The position numbers were made by a program, and so were the translations under genes. A stretch of DNA of 64,000 nucleotides from Armillaria gallica (Eukaryota > Basidiomycota > Agaricomycetes > Agaricales > Physalacriaceae), in the NCBI GenBank assembly GCA_037576215.1, contig JBANDB010000022.1, positions 124,001 to 188,000 on the forward strand, read 5' to 3'. A model generated the notes under the pieces. It saw only the letters and a list, made by a program, of their open reading frames with translations. It did not search any database and was not told the origin of the DNA. Every line of letters begins with the position of its first letter. Position 1 is the stretch's first letter. This document shows, in pieces, positions 49,557-60,461 of this stretch.

Positions 49557-49699
49557 TACCTCTGCTCCTTAACTGGAGCCTACATGTTGATGACACTCAA
49601 AATCCTATTATCTGCAGTATATTTCAGTGTCGGTGTAGCTTTCTTTTCAGCAACTCTCGTATTGGCTATTATACACTACCAAAGGACAACTCGTCGCAG

Positions 49700-52252
49700 A
49701 TGCAACAGAAGAATCCAATGCCCCCGCTGCCTTTAAACTATGTCATCCCACAGCAGCCACCACCGGCACACTTCTACCCACCCGTACCGCCACAAGCACC
49801 AGCATTCAACAAGCACCCTCACATCGACCAGAGAGACAAAGAAGACATTCCTGGGGAGGTGGAGGTCAGCATTCAGGAAGGAAGCAATGGAGGTGCTTTC
49901 AGAGCAAGACTCCCCTTTACCCAGCTTTCTCCAGATGGCTCCTCTCATGAGTCTGCCGGCACTACCCCCCATCCAGCAGTACGAGCCATTCCCACTGCAG
50001 CAGACCTGGCAAGGTACCTCGTCTGACTCAGCTTGGAGCAAACAGGCCTGGGCACATCCCCAGCCACCGAGCAACCTTCCAGCAGTCATCCTGGGGATGG
50101 CAGAGTACCAGCAGCCACCACAGACCCCTATGAAATTTGTGTCAGTTCCACTTCCGAGCTTGATGTCGTCTGGGACAACCTCAATCTCCCCTACACTGCC
50201 TTCCTTCCCCGCCAAGCGAATCCGTACTGAGTACCCACACCAGATGGCCAGTACCCAGCCATACACAACTGGGACCAACCAGTACAAATCACAACCTGAT
50301 CCCCTACCCCCCCGGAGCCAACCAGAGAGTCTACGCTGAAGTTCCCACCATGGGAGCCCCCAGAGGCCTCGAACAGGCTCACCATCCTGAGAAGACAGAG
50401 GAAACCAAGGAGAAGAGTCACAGAGGTCGCAGAGGGACTCAGCGAGTGGGGCAGGACTTGGTGGCAAGCAGAGCGAGAGCGGATCATGGCATTCAGAGCA
50501 GTTGATGAGGGGCACTCCAAGCCCAATCCAGAGATTGATGAGCGGGGAGAGATGATATACCACACCGCCGCTAGCTCCAGAACCGAGGTACTCCCCATCG
50601 AGGAGTATGTCAACAGCGTCATCGGAAGAAGGAGTCTCTCTCCAAGCCCCATCCCAACACCCGAGATTCCGAACACTCCCCCAGCCGACCACCCCGATAA
50701 CCATCGCCTGGGCCCTGTATCTCCTGTCAACAGGCAAATTCATCCAAATCCCCAACGTACCCATTAACATGCCCCTGGAAGAGTTATTTAATCACTTCAG
50801 GGAAGAATTGGTAGCAGATCGGGATTGGGCAAGAACCCTGGCTGGAATAGATTATGTGCACTATGGATACAGTTACATCCTAAAGGAGGAAGCCACGCAT
50901 TTTGCCTGCCTCGCTTACAATATGATCCATCGCAATCATCAAACTGAGATACCAGCCAGGTACCAACGACCCCAGATCGATTTGCTGCCTATCATGTACA
51001 TGCCGGAACCAATGGAAGACAAGCCACCGGTACTGCCACCACAGGTTTCGGTACTGGAATACCCCAGGTGGCAACCAGGCTATGTCGCGGCAATGCCAAG
51101 CTACACATATCCACGAGGTTATGGACCACCAGGCACACAAGGGCAGCCTAGACTCTTTGCTGCCACCAACACTGACGACAGCACAGGACCCTCAAATGTG
51201 CCCCAGCTGCCTAGTAAACTGCAGCCTCCGTCGGGGCCACAGGCACCACCCATCATTCTCCAGAGATGGGCACTGCCTCGATACCCTGCACCACCAGGAC
51301 CACCGGACCCCCCAGCACCATGGGTACTCGCCAGTGACAACCAAGGACCCTGGGCAGCATTGAAGCCTGAAATGGTCCAGGTACCCGAGAATTTCAACAG
51401 GGACTCGAATGACATCGCTCAGTTCTTCTCGCAATGCGATATGTACTTCTCGGTCTTCAACCAGTACTTCCGCTACCACCCTCATAAGGTCATCTTCTGT
51501 GCATCGTGCTTTGGCAAGGACGCACAGACCTGGTGGGAGCTATGTGCATGAGAACTGGGAAGGAATATCAATGGGGACCAGGTCTATCCGGCATATGAAC
51601 AGTTCGTAGAAGAGGTCAGACAGCGCTTCTGGAAGGACGCCAATGCTGAGATCAAGCTCGCACAATGGGAAAAGCTCCGACAGAGTAACTTCCCTGACAG
51701 CGACTTGTTCTTCCAGCAATTTGAGTCATTGGCCTTTGAAGCAGGGATCATCGGGGTCGACCAGATGATAATGGCCCAAGTCAAAAAGGCATGTCGCTCA
51801 TCAACCAAGGACATTATCTATGCAACAGATGGGGAAATTCTGACGACCTATCAAGAATGGAAGCGGCGCATATTACAGATTGACCACAACTGGAGAATGC
51901 GAAAGGCCAAGCAAGGGGGAATCAAGGTGGCAGACTGGAAGCAACAGGCAAAGGCAAACACAGCCCCAATGACAAAGGGGAACCCACAACAGCAGAGCAG
52001 TATCCCGGAAAAGAAGATGGGAACTGGTATGACATACAGAGGGGTGGGCAAGCCAATGGACATCGATGCGGCATGCAGCCAGGCGAAGTGCTACCGATGC
52101 GGCGGGATCGGACACTACAAATGAGATTGTCCCAAGTCGCCAAAGATGAAGGAGGAGGCATTGCGATGCCTCAATTATTACTGGGACCATGTAGCAACAA
52201 ACGAGAAAACGGACTCAAAGATTGAAGAGGTAAAAGACAGGGCCGAGCAGTA
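49700..52252 (+). pseudogene. Gag of the chromovirus
   Basis: A proline-rich N-terminus starts at 49700 (MQQKNPMPPLPLNYVIPQQ) and moves frame near 49850, again near 50310 (C-run) and near 50700. The capsid-like part is in 50757-51551 and 51705-52124 (PENFNRDSNDIAQFFSQC; FQQFESLAFEAGI). The zinc knuckle CYRCGGIGHYK-x-DC spans 52089-52130 and contains a TGA at the Arg/Lys position. Stops at 51549 and 52122 are both TGA in place of an expected CGA. Confidence 0.8.
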
Positions 52253-53547
52253 AACAATTCAACTGACTCAGCCAAGGACTTAGTTTCATCCAGTACACAT
52301 TTGTCACCCACTAGTCAGGCTTATTGTACTTCTGTAGTTGAAAACACACATTCAAATATATCATTTTGCGACTTCACTACCGAGACAAAACTTAAGGAGG
52401 AATCAAAACAGGTGTCTGGGGCTGCCAACCCCAAGACTGCGCAACTGGCTAAGCGTCTGGCTAGTAACTCGTTAAGAGTGAACGTGGCAGACAAAAAGAC
52501 ACCCACCATAGTGTTACCCATCATAACAGCGCCAGACGAGCGACTGGATGGGGCAGGGGAACAAGTGTCTCCATCGGAGCATGCCCCCTCTGGTAGAGCA
52601 GCTCCATGATTGGAGGACACTGCAAGGAACGAGTCACTTGTGACTCCGAACATCAAGACTGTGCACACAGTGGACCAGTCAGCATGGCTCAAGAGCCAGC
52701 AGTGAAGCAAGAGTCCCCAGAGTGCAACTGCCCATCAAGACAAAGGGCAATCCGAGGTCGGTGCAGGCCCTAGGCGGGGGCTGAATGATTCACTAAGTCC
52801 TGAGGGAGCTGACCGGGCTGATAAGACCGTTCATTCAGCACTAGTCAAGTCCATTGCGCCTCTGCATGACCCCGAGGTCCAGTCGAACTTGCAGCAATCT
52901 GATCTCTCCAAGGAGAGTCGGCAAGACACCCCCCTAGGTGATCCCAATGAAGGCATGCATGTGGCAAAAACCATTGGATGTGCAATGGCCCTGACCAAGC
53001 TCAAGCATGAAAGCAAAGCTGCAGGACAGGAAGCCACTAACACCCAGGCAGTGAAGAGGGGGCACCCAGTAGAGATTGAGGAAATTCCTGATGATGAGGA
53101 TGATACTAGTTTCCGATTAAATCAGAAAACTAACCAAAGTTCCCCTGTAGCACCTGAGGTGACCCAGTCAATGGTAGCCGAACTGACAGGTTCCGGTGTG
53201 AAGACTGAGAAGGTCCCACACACGTGACTCAAACCATTCAAGGCAGAGTGGACATTACGAGGCATCAAAGAGGCAAGAACTGAATCAGAAGCGAAGGCGA
53301 TCCTAAAGAACTGGATCCATAAGACGCGAGTCGAAGAGGTAGTTGACGAGATGATCGAGGGCTTATGGAGGGCCATGTGTATCAACACATTGGAGTGGAT
53401 GGATGAACTCTGACAGCCTAGATGCTACATCTGCCGAGTGAGCAGAGACGAGAAGGCCCTGACAACCGACATCCAGGTTGGGATACCAGGGAGCCACATC
53501 TGCATTGACTCCTTGGCTTTGATCGACAGTGGCTGTACCAGTAGCAC
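52253..53547 (+). pseudogene. Gag-protease spacer and protease start of the chromovirus
   Basis: Fragmented frames at 52301-52609 and 52889-53227 lead into EWTLRGIKEARTE, then ALIDSGCTSS with the retropepsin D-S-G triad (53525-53533). The frame breaks where the guest at 53548 enters. Stops at 52607, 53225 and 53410 are all TGA. Confidence 0.7.
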
Positions 53548-55223
53548 TGATGGGCCTTAGACTTCCATGGCAATGGCAACACCAACTTGGAACGAGATTG
53601 GGTAATTAATGTAGTAGCACGGCAATCAAGGTGATCGTGTGTACAAGTGGTTTGGGGCACCTCCATGCAGTAGAACAATTCCTCTATACACAAGAATACA
53701 CTGCAACTTTAAGTCTGCAAAGTAGTACTGCTTGGTAGTTGAGTACTAGATGCTAAGGCTATAAGCTGGTAGGGTTCTCTCAAAGTGAGAGGGAACGGAA
53801 GTGGGTATGACATGAATACCATGAATCCATATGCGAAAATGTGGGACGAGACTAGAAAACGTTGCTCTATGGTAATCGGAGCAGGGTGAACAATAGAGAA
53901 TAGACTAAACAGTCTGAAATAGTCTATGAGTGAGCGAGGCAATGAGAAAATGGTGTGGGGACTGTGAGTGGCGAAATAAATGTGGAACGAGGTGCTGAGG
54001 GTGGACTGGCGAGAGAAAACATGGAACTACAAAAACTAGCAGTGGTATTGGTCCTATACGATGCGAGGGTGCTGAGTCAATGTCAAAACTTGTCTGGTAC
54101 TGAAACGATCCTATCCTATGTCAAACTAACCTTGGAGTCCACTCAAGGGACTGATACTATATGAAAACTGGCTGAAACTGATCCTAAGTCTGCTCTGAGA
54201 CTACCCAAGTGGGCGACGATAATGATGGTGAAAGGGAAACTGTAAAAACTCCAATGGTGTGAAAGTGAAATGATGATGGCCTATAAAAGATAACGTGGGC
54301 AAGGTATGGTGCGGTGATCACATATTGGCACAGTATGAGCATGCACCAATGGTGTTAAGAGCAAAGAGCATGTAGCGGAGGACTCTTCACAGTTAAAAAC
54401 TGTGGAATAACTCTGGTGAGCTTCAAGAGTCGATGTGCAATCAAGAATATGCTGGTGTAAACGATATATTGCCATAGAACAGTGAATAAACATTGTTTAC
54501 TGGTGATAGACTAGTGCATGATGATAATTGACGTAGTCTGGGGTCAACTAGAGATGAACTGCCTTGTAACTACGTCTTCTAGCTAGTTTTTATACTACAA
54601 GTACAAATTTATAAATAGAGTAAATATGCGAGACTTAGTAAGGCTGTAAGGCCTTGGCTTTGTAAAAATCATAGGAAACATATGGTCCTTGGTCTTCTAA
54701 AGTAACAGCAACTCGTTGACATTGCCATGTATGGATGCGAACTGTATGGGGTCATTGAGCGATGCATGGATCGTTAGGTGCTGTTTAGCTGTGGATTACT
54801 TGAGCGATAGTCATCGTGCTGAGGAGTACATGTGGGGTAACATTTTCTTGAGGCCTTGGCGAAGTAACAGCCTTAGTAAATACAGTCTGTAGTTGCCGTG
54901 GCTGGGAGGGTACTCGCATCAATCACATCATTTTCATTAAGTGATCAATGACCATGTCAACTAGGTGCTTCTGAGTGATGCGTCAATTCCGTATTGGGAT
55001 GATTGTCGATCAAAGGTGCCTTGCCATGATGAAGTACAGCAATTATGATGCGTGGCAAGATGGGATGGATAACAAAGCGTGTAAGGAGTGGTTGCCATAG
55101 GATGAAAGTGGTATCAATGTGCATGCAATCATTGGTTTGCTGAAAGGCCGTTGAAGGGACAGTAGTGTTAATTAGCAGGCAAAATCCACGAATTCTGAGC
55201 GTACAGAGCCTGGAGGCTCATCA
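53548..55223. mobile_element. TGATG...CATCA LTR-like element, copy 2 (1,676 bp)
   Basis: Starts TGATGGGCC and ends AGGCTCATCA with a 4-bp duplication GCAC (53544-53547 and 55224-55227). Removing it restores protease (CTSS followed by TINQAFVEK). It aligns end to end with copy 1 at 35142 and lacks both of that copy's guests, so it documents their empty sites. It has no ORF of note. A solo long LTR or non-autonomous derivative is most likely. Confidence 0.85.
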
Positions 55224-56446
55224 GCACCATCAACCAAGCATTTGTCGAGAAACACCATATTCCCACCCATGCGACTGCAGCACCAATTACTGTATACAAT
55301 GCAGACAGATCAAAGAATAGTGCGGGACAGATCACCGCCTTTGCGGAGTTACACATCATTATTGGGGATCATGCTGAGTGCATAGACCTAGCTATCACCA
55401 ACTTAAAGGATCGTGACATTTTCCTTGGACATGATTGGTTAGTAAGGCACAATCTGCTAATCAATTGGCAAACTGGGAAAATGATCTTTGCCCGATGCCA
55501 ATGTTGTCACACCCCAATTCCGTTACCAGATGCTGACCCATACGACAAATGGGATGAGGAGCTTGAGGAAGGCGATACTATCCTCGCAATAAACTTTGAG
55601 GAAGCCATCCGTATTAGGGCAATGCGGCATGTAGCCAATGACCTGGCAGCCAAGGCAAACGTGGAAAAGAAAGCCAAAATGTTTGAAGAGATGGTCTCTG
55701 AATGGTGTCGAGACTTCAAAGACTTATTCAACAAAGAGAGCTTTGATGAACTCCCAGAACCAAAACCATGGGACCATGCCATCGAACTTATTCCAAACGC
55801 TAACACCAATCTCGACTGCAAGGTCTACCCACTTAATCGAGCAGAGCAGGAGGAACTGGACAAATTCCTTGACGAGAACCTAGCCAGCGGAAGGATATGA
55901 CCTTCCAAGTCGCCCATGGCATCGCCATTCTTCTTTGTCAAGAAGAAGGATGGGAAACTAAGGCCCATTCAGGATTATCAGAAGCTTAACAAAATGACCA
56001 TTAAAAATCGATATCCACTTCCTTTGATCTCAGAACTCATGGACAAGTTACGTGGCGCCAAACACTTCTCTAAACTAGACATTTGATGGGGATATAACAA
56101 TGTTCGCATCAAAATGGGAGACGAGTGGAAGGCAGCCTTCAGAACTAACCATGGCCTGTATGAGCCAATGGTAATGTTTTTTGGGCTTACCAATTCGCCT
56201 GCCACCTTCCAATGGATGATGAACGACATCTTTAAAGACCTCATTGCGTCTGGCAAAGTCACCATTTATCTTGATGATATCCTCATCATGTCAAAAACCA
56301 AGGAGGAGCATCGCCAAATCATGCGAGAAGTGTTGGCAACCCTCCAGAAACACAAACTGTTCCTTAAAGCCAAGAAATGTGAATTTGAAGTCTTGGAGAT
56401 GGAGTATTTGGGCATCATCATCAGCAAAGGAAGCATCCGCATGGAC
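55224..56446 (+). pseudogene. Protease end and reverse transcriptase of the chromovirus
   Basis: The frame continues from protease (ITAFAELHIIIGDH; DIFLGHDWLVRHN) into [52 protein letters not shown] and the catalytic YLDD at 56267-56278. TGA replaces an expected Arg at 55898 and 56084. The reading is cut after ISKGSIRMDLV by the miniature retroelement. Confidence 0.85.
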
Positions 56447-56450
56447 CTGG

Positions 56451-56586
56451 TGGGAGCGTAGGCACGGTCCGGTTCCTCCATGATCACATGCACCATATCC
56501 GTAGTTTCCCACTTGTCTGTAGCTACATCCACGACTATCACCAGCATTCCTCCATTCTCTCTCGTGGACCTAGCAATACGGTTCCA
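56451..56586 (+). repeat. Left LTR of the miniature element
   Basis: 136 bp, TG...CA ends, a direct repeat of 57980-58115. Confidence 0.88.
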
Positions 56587-56588
56587 TA

Positions 56589-56610
56589 TGGTGATGAGAG
56601 TGTGATTCGA
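56589..56610 (+). promoter_or_regulatory. tRNA-type primer-binding site
   Basis: The 22 bases start TGGTGATGAGAG two bases after the LTR. Their complement has exact tRNA 3'-end geometry: CCA, one discriminator base, a 7-base acceptor strand, a 5-base T-stem strand and TCGAAT of the T-loop. The tRNA identity was not determined. Confidence 0.8.
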
Positions 56611-56703
56611 CGACACTCTTTTGGACTCAGCTTCTCTGGCCGGCTCTCACTGTTGCTCATTTTCATTTTGCTTTCTCTTCTCTACACTCTACACTCTACA
56701 ATC

Positions 56704-57900
56704 ATGGCCACTACTGCCGATGAAGCGACTATATCTGCAACTCTATTACTACCAGTGGACTCTACTACCACAAAGAAGAAGAAGAAGTCCAAGAAGAAGT
56801 CTGTACCCACAACGACGGCTACCGACTCCATTCTGCAGCAGCAGCTTGACGCGACAGGAAAAATTAGCTCTGATGCAGCGCCGACACCGCTTTTTACATT
56901 CTTGCAAGCTGTGAAGGAGCTTAACGATGCGCAGGAGGCTGGAGAGGATTCAAAGGAGGCTTTGACGTGTTTTTGGAGGCACACATATCAGTTGGGCGAG
57001 GAGGATGGCCGTTTTGAGGCGTCGAGGGAGATAGAGCAGACAGGGTATCAGCAAGGCCACGACACTGCTATTGTGAAGCTTATAGCTGCAGGGCATCAGG
57101 TGAAAGGGGAGTGTACAGCTGGGAGGCAAGCTCGAGTGGACACAGGGACTTTGGCCAACATGCAGGACGACACAGAGGTGGCCGATGAAGCATTTCGACA
57201 GGGGAAGGAGGCCAGTCTTGATGAAGGGAAAAGGGCTGGATATCGTGATGGTTTAGATGAGGGGAGGCTTGAAGCAGAGAAAGGCACGTTGGAGCTTTTC
57301 TTCAAGGGGTGTTCAGCAGGGAAGAAGGATGGCATCGCAAAGGAAAAGGAAGCTTGGATCAGGCGGGGACACGCTGAACTGGGAGCCTGTCGAGCAGGTC
57401 GAGAGGATCTCGTGGACGCTGCTATCATGGTCGGAACCTCCATGCATAGCTTCACCGATACTGCAGTCGCTACAGACCCAGGCGACAACTCAAGCTCGAA
57501 AAATTTGTTATTCGCAAAGTCCGAGCCATTCAGCTGGGCAGACGATGCTTCAAGTATCCCCGTCCATTCGGCTGAACCTGTTATCTCTTCGCCGCCTCCA
57601 CCACGAGATATTTCGTGTCTCTCTTCAGGCACTCAGAAACCATTTGCATCACTACAGCACCGGTCCAAGCACAATTTCATTCAGCAACGGCATACTACAG
57701 TACATCATGGTCATCACCACTCCAGTGGCTATCTCACACCAGCACTGCAACACTTCGGTAGACGTTCACAACACCCACCTGTACCATCGTGCCATGTCAG
57801 TACATTTGCAGTGAAGACTCCTTTGTTGGACTGGAAAGCAGATCCCCATTTGTTTCGCTTGCGGGATGCTTTGGAGGACCTAGGTTGGGTCAGGGCTTGA
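56704..57900 (+). CDS. Unknown ORF carried by the miniature retroelement (398 aa)
   Basis: The reading is open from 56488 in the LTR, but the natural start is MATTADEATIS at 56704. Residues 24-32 are a lysine run (KKKKKSKKK), possibly nuclear. Residues about 98-235 are predicted helical with glycines spaced by four (175, 179, 183, 187; 202, 206, 210), similar in style to the GX3 repeat of Yae1/Lto1-type proteins. A low-complexity His/Ser/Pro region follows, then a distinct end LFRLRDALEDLGWVRA. There is no retroviral domain. Unlike its surroundings it has no stop in 398 codons. It is likely a captured host gene; function unknown. Confidence 0.75.
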   Translation: MATTADEATISATLLLPVDSTTTKKKKKSKKKSVPTTTATDSILQQQLDATGKISSDAAPTPLFTFLQAVKELNDAQEAGEDSKEALTCFWRHTYQLGEEDGRFEASREIEQTGYQQGHDTAIVKLIAAGHQVKGECTAGRQARVDTGTLANMQDDTEVADEAFRQGKEASLDEGKRAGYRDGLDEGRLEAEKGTLELFFKGCSAGKKDGIAKEKEAWIRRGHAELGACRAGREDLVDAAIMVGTSMHSFTDTAVATDPGDNSSSKNLLFAKSEPFSWADDASSIPVHSAEPVISSPPPPRDISCLSSGTQKPFASLQHRSKHNFIQQRHTTVHHGHHHSSGYLTPALQHFGRRSQHPPVPSCHVSTFAVKTPLLDWKADPHLFRLRDALEDLGWVRA

Positions 57901-57966
57901 TGAGGTGATCAGGTTTTCTTTTGCACAGTGTAGGGTGACGGCGATGTGGGGGCATCGCCTGGTTGT

Positions 57967-57979
57967 AAAGGGGGGCACA
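57967..57979 (+). promoter_or_regulatory. Polypurine tract of the miniature element
   Basis: AAAGGGGGGCACA lies directly before the right LTR, where plus-strand priming is expected. Confidence 0.65.
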
Positions 57980-58115
57980 TGGGAGCGTAGGCACGGTCCG
58001 GTTCCTCCGTGATCATGTGCACCATATCCATAGTTTCCCACTTGTCTGTAGCTACATCCACAACTATCACCAGCATTCCTCCATTCTCTCTTGTGGATCT
58101 AGCGATACGGTTCCA
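57980..58115 (+). repeat. Right LTR of the miniature element
   Basis: 136 bp, followed by CTGGT, the duplicated target. Confidence 0.88.
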
Positions 58116-58766
58116 CTGGTCAAAATCAAAGGCATCCTTGACTGGCCAGTGCCGACTAAGAAGAAAGAACTCCAGTCTTTCTTGGGATTCACCAACTTCT
58201 ATTGGCACTTCATAAAGAACTATAGCAAGATTGTCAAACCCATGACTCAGTTAATGGGCAATGATGTGTGGAAGTGGGGCAAAGCTCAGCAGGAGGCTTT
58301 TGAACAGTTAAAGAAGCAGTTAGCTGAGGACATCGTACTCGCCACACCAACCAATGAAGGGAAGTTCAGAGTAGAAGCGGATGCCAGCGAGAGAGCCATT
58401 GGTGTGGTTCTTTCCCAAGAACAAGACAGCAAGTGGAGGCCGGTCTCGTTTCTGTCCAAATCCCTCTTGGTTACCAAACATAACTATGAAATTTACAACA
58501 AGGAACTCCTGGCGATCATGCTCACCCTCGAGGAATGGAGACATTACCTTATGGGTGCATATCAGGACTTCAAAATCTGGATGGATCATCAGAACCTCCA
58601 ATACTTCCGAAAGCCTCAGAAGGTAAACTGCCGACAAGCTCGATGGATCACCGAGCTAGCAGAATATCATTTCACCCTCCATCACAAAGCCAGAACCGCC
58701 AACAAAAAGGCAGACCTTTTGTCATGACGAGCCAATCATGACCAGGGACAGGACGACAATGACCAA
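58116..58766 (+). pseudogene. RT end and RNase H of the chromovirus
   Basis: Begins LVKIKGILDWPVPTKKKELQ, then GFTNFYWHFIKNYSKIVKP. RNase H has FRVEADASERAIGVVLSQE, WRPVSFLSKSL and NYEIYNKELLAIM. After ARTANKKADLLS it meets TGA at 58725 where Arg is expected. Confidence 0.85.
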
Positions 58767-60426
58767 GTGATAGTCCTGTCTCCTGAACACTTCCGAGCCA
58801 TGGTTATGCCAACGCTTGAAGAGACTCATCAACGTGTACAGGCTGCCACCAGGAAGGTCCACCTCTGGGATAATGCTGTTGCTGGATCCGTCAACCACGA
58901 TTGTGGCATGAAAATGAAAAACGAGATTATCTGGTATGACAGCAGAATCTATGTCCCTCGAGACCACGTGCTTCGAGGAGAAATCATCGCTCACTCTCAT
59001 GACCATATCACTGCCAGACACCCAGGCATTGAAAAAACCAAGGAACTCATGTTATGGGAGTCCAAAGATGAAGAAGGATATCAAAGCCTACGTGAAGGCC
59101 TGCGAAACTTGCCAACGAATGAAGAGCAGTACCCAAGCAAAGGTGGCACCTCTCCATCCCAACGAGATACCCTCCTGCCCATGGACCCACATCTTGGTAG
59201 ACATGGTGACAGGACTACCCAAGAGCAATGGCTGCAATGCCATCCTCGTGATCATCGACTGTTTCTCCAAGGAGATCATCCCAGTTGCATGCTCCACTGA
59301 ACTATCATCGGAAGAGTGGGCAAAGATCTTGCGAGACGAAGTATACACCAAACACGGGATGCCACAAGTCGTCATCTTGGACAGAGGGACCATATTCGTA
59401 TCCAAATTCATGAAGGACCTCTATGATCTTCTTCAGATCAAAGGGAATGCCTCAACCGCCTATCACCCTCAAACGGATGGACAGACGGAGAGGGTTAATC
59501 AAGAAATTGAAAAATACCTTCGTATGTTTGTCAATCACCTCCAAACTGATTGGGCAGAATGGCTCTCCCTCGCTGCGTTCGCTCACAATAACCAAATACA
59601 CTCCTCAACTGGCAAAAGCCCCTTCAAAGTCAACTATGGCTATAACCCCGCAGTGCTACTGGGAACCAAACCTGCCACACCATTCCGAACCCCCGCTTCG
59701 AACACCTTTGTCTCCAAAATGCAAGAGATCCATGCTGCCACCAAAAAATCACTTGAGAAGGCCGCACTACAGATGAAAATGCAATATGACAAATCGAAAC
59801 ATACAGCCATTGAATATAAAATGGGCGACAAGGTCTGGCTCAACACATCCAATCTCCACCTACCCCGGCCAAAAAAGAAGCTCGATGACAAACGAACAGG
59901 CCCTTTCAAAATCAAAGACAAGAAGGGTGCCTCCGCGTACACGCTCACCCTACCAGCTAACTGGAAGATCCACCCAACCTTTAACAAGTCATTACTCACT
60001 CCATACATCCCTCCAGCGTTCCCTAACCAGGAGCAGCCGCCTCCCCCACCGCCAGACCTCATAGACGGTGAAGAACACTACGAAATTGAAAAAGTCTTAA
60101 ACAGCAGACAACATCAAGTTCAAGGAAGGCGAGGAGAACCACCAAATACAGTAACAGACTATTTCGTGAAATGGAAGGGCTATGGACCTGAATCAAACAG
60201 TTGGGTATGGGAAAGTGACATGGACGCAGACGAACTCATCAAAGAGTTCCTTGCTGAGCATGTAGACGGGGTCATTAATGGATGGGAAGACTGGCAGTCC
60301 TACACCGATCCATTCATGGGAAGGAAGGTGTGGTACAATCAAGAACCGCTATGGGACTTATTCGGGGGCAACGATGATCCTTCAACAGACACCAAGGGAC
60401 CGGACGAACTGACAGAGATTCCTTAA
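58767..60426 (+). pseudogene. Integrase with chromodomain of the chromovirus
   Basis: The zinc-binding region (HITARHPGIEKT...CETCQRMK) is crossed by a frameshift near 59045-59075. The core has the D,D-35-E triad: Asp 59200-59202 (ILVDMVTGLP), Asp 59380-59382 (VILDRGTIFV) and Glu 59488-59490 (DGQTERVNQEI), the last two exactly 36 codons apart. The C-terminus carries a chromodomain at about 60075-60255 (YEIEKVLNSRQ; YFVKWKGYGPESNSWVWE). Apart from the frameshift this is the best preserved part of the element. Confidence 0.9.
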
Positions 60427-60448
60427 TGGCAGTCGGGATGCCTGCCTT

Positions 60449-60461
60449 AAGGAGGGGGTAA
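60449..60461 (+). promoter_or_regulatory. Polypurine tract of the chromovirus
   Basis: AAGGAGGGGGTAA directly precedes the 3' LTR. Confidence 0.75.

Larger units (their letters stand above)
56451..58115 (+). mobile_element. Miniature LTR retroelement carrying a single ORF (1,665 bp)
   Basis: Two 136-bp direct repeats (56451-56586 and 57980-58115), each TGGGAGCG...GGTTCCA, bound the element, and CTGG(T) is duplicated outside. Removal restores RT (MDLVKIKGILDWP). Just inside the left repeat is a tRNA-type primer site; just before the right one is a polypurine tract (AAAGGGGGGCACA). It has no gag or pol, so it is a TRIM-type element moved by another element's enzymes, but with one long intact ORF. 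The LTRs differ by about eight transitions. Confidence 0.88.

Noticed and set aside
49733..50770. 345-codon minus-strand ORF opposite gag
   Set aside because: It is the mirror of the proline/glutamine-rich gag coding strand; composition explains the openness and no domain is present.
56488..56703. N-terminal 72 codons upstream of the cargo ORF's ATG
   Set aside because: They lie in the LTR and primer site, are Cys/His-rich by chance, and precede a better ATG. The matching stretch in the right LTR (from 58017) runs on into the chromovirus RNase H frame.
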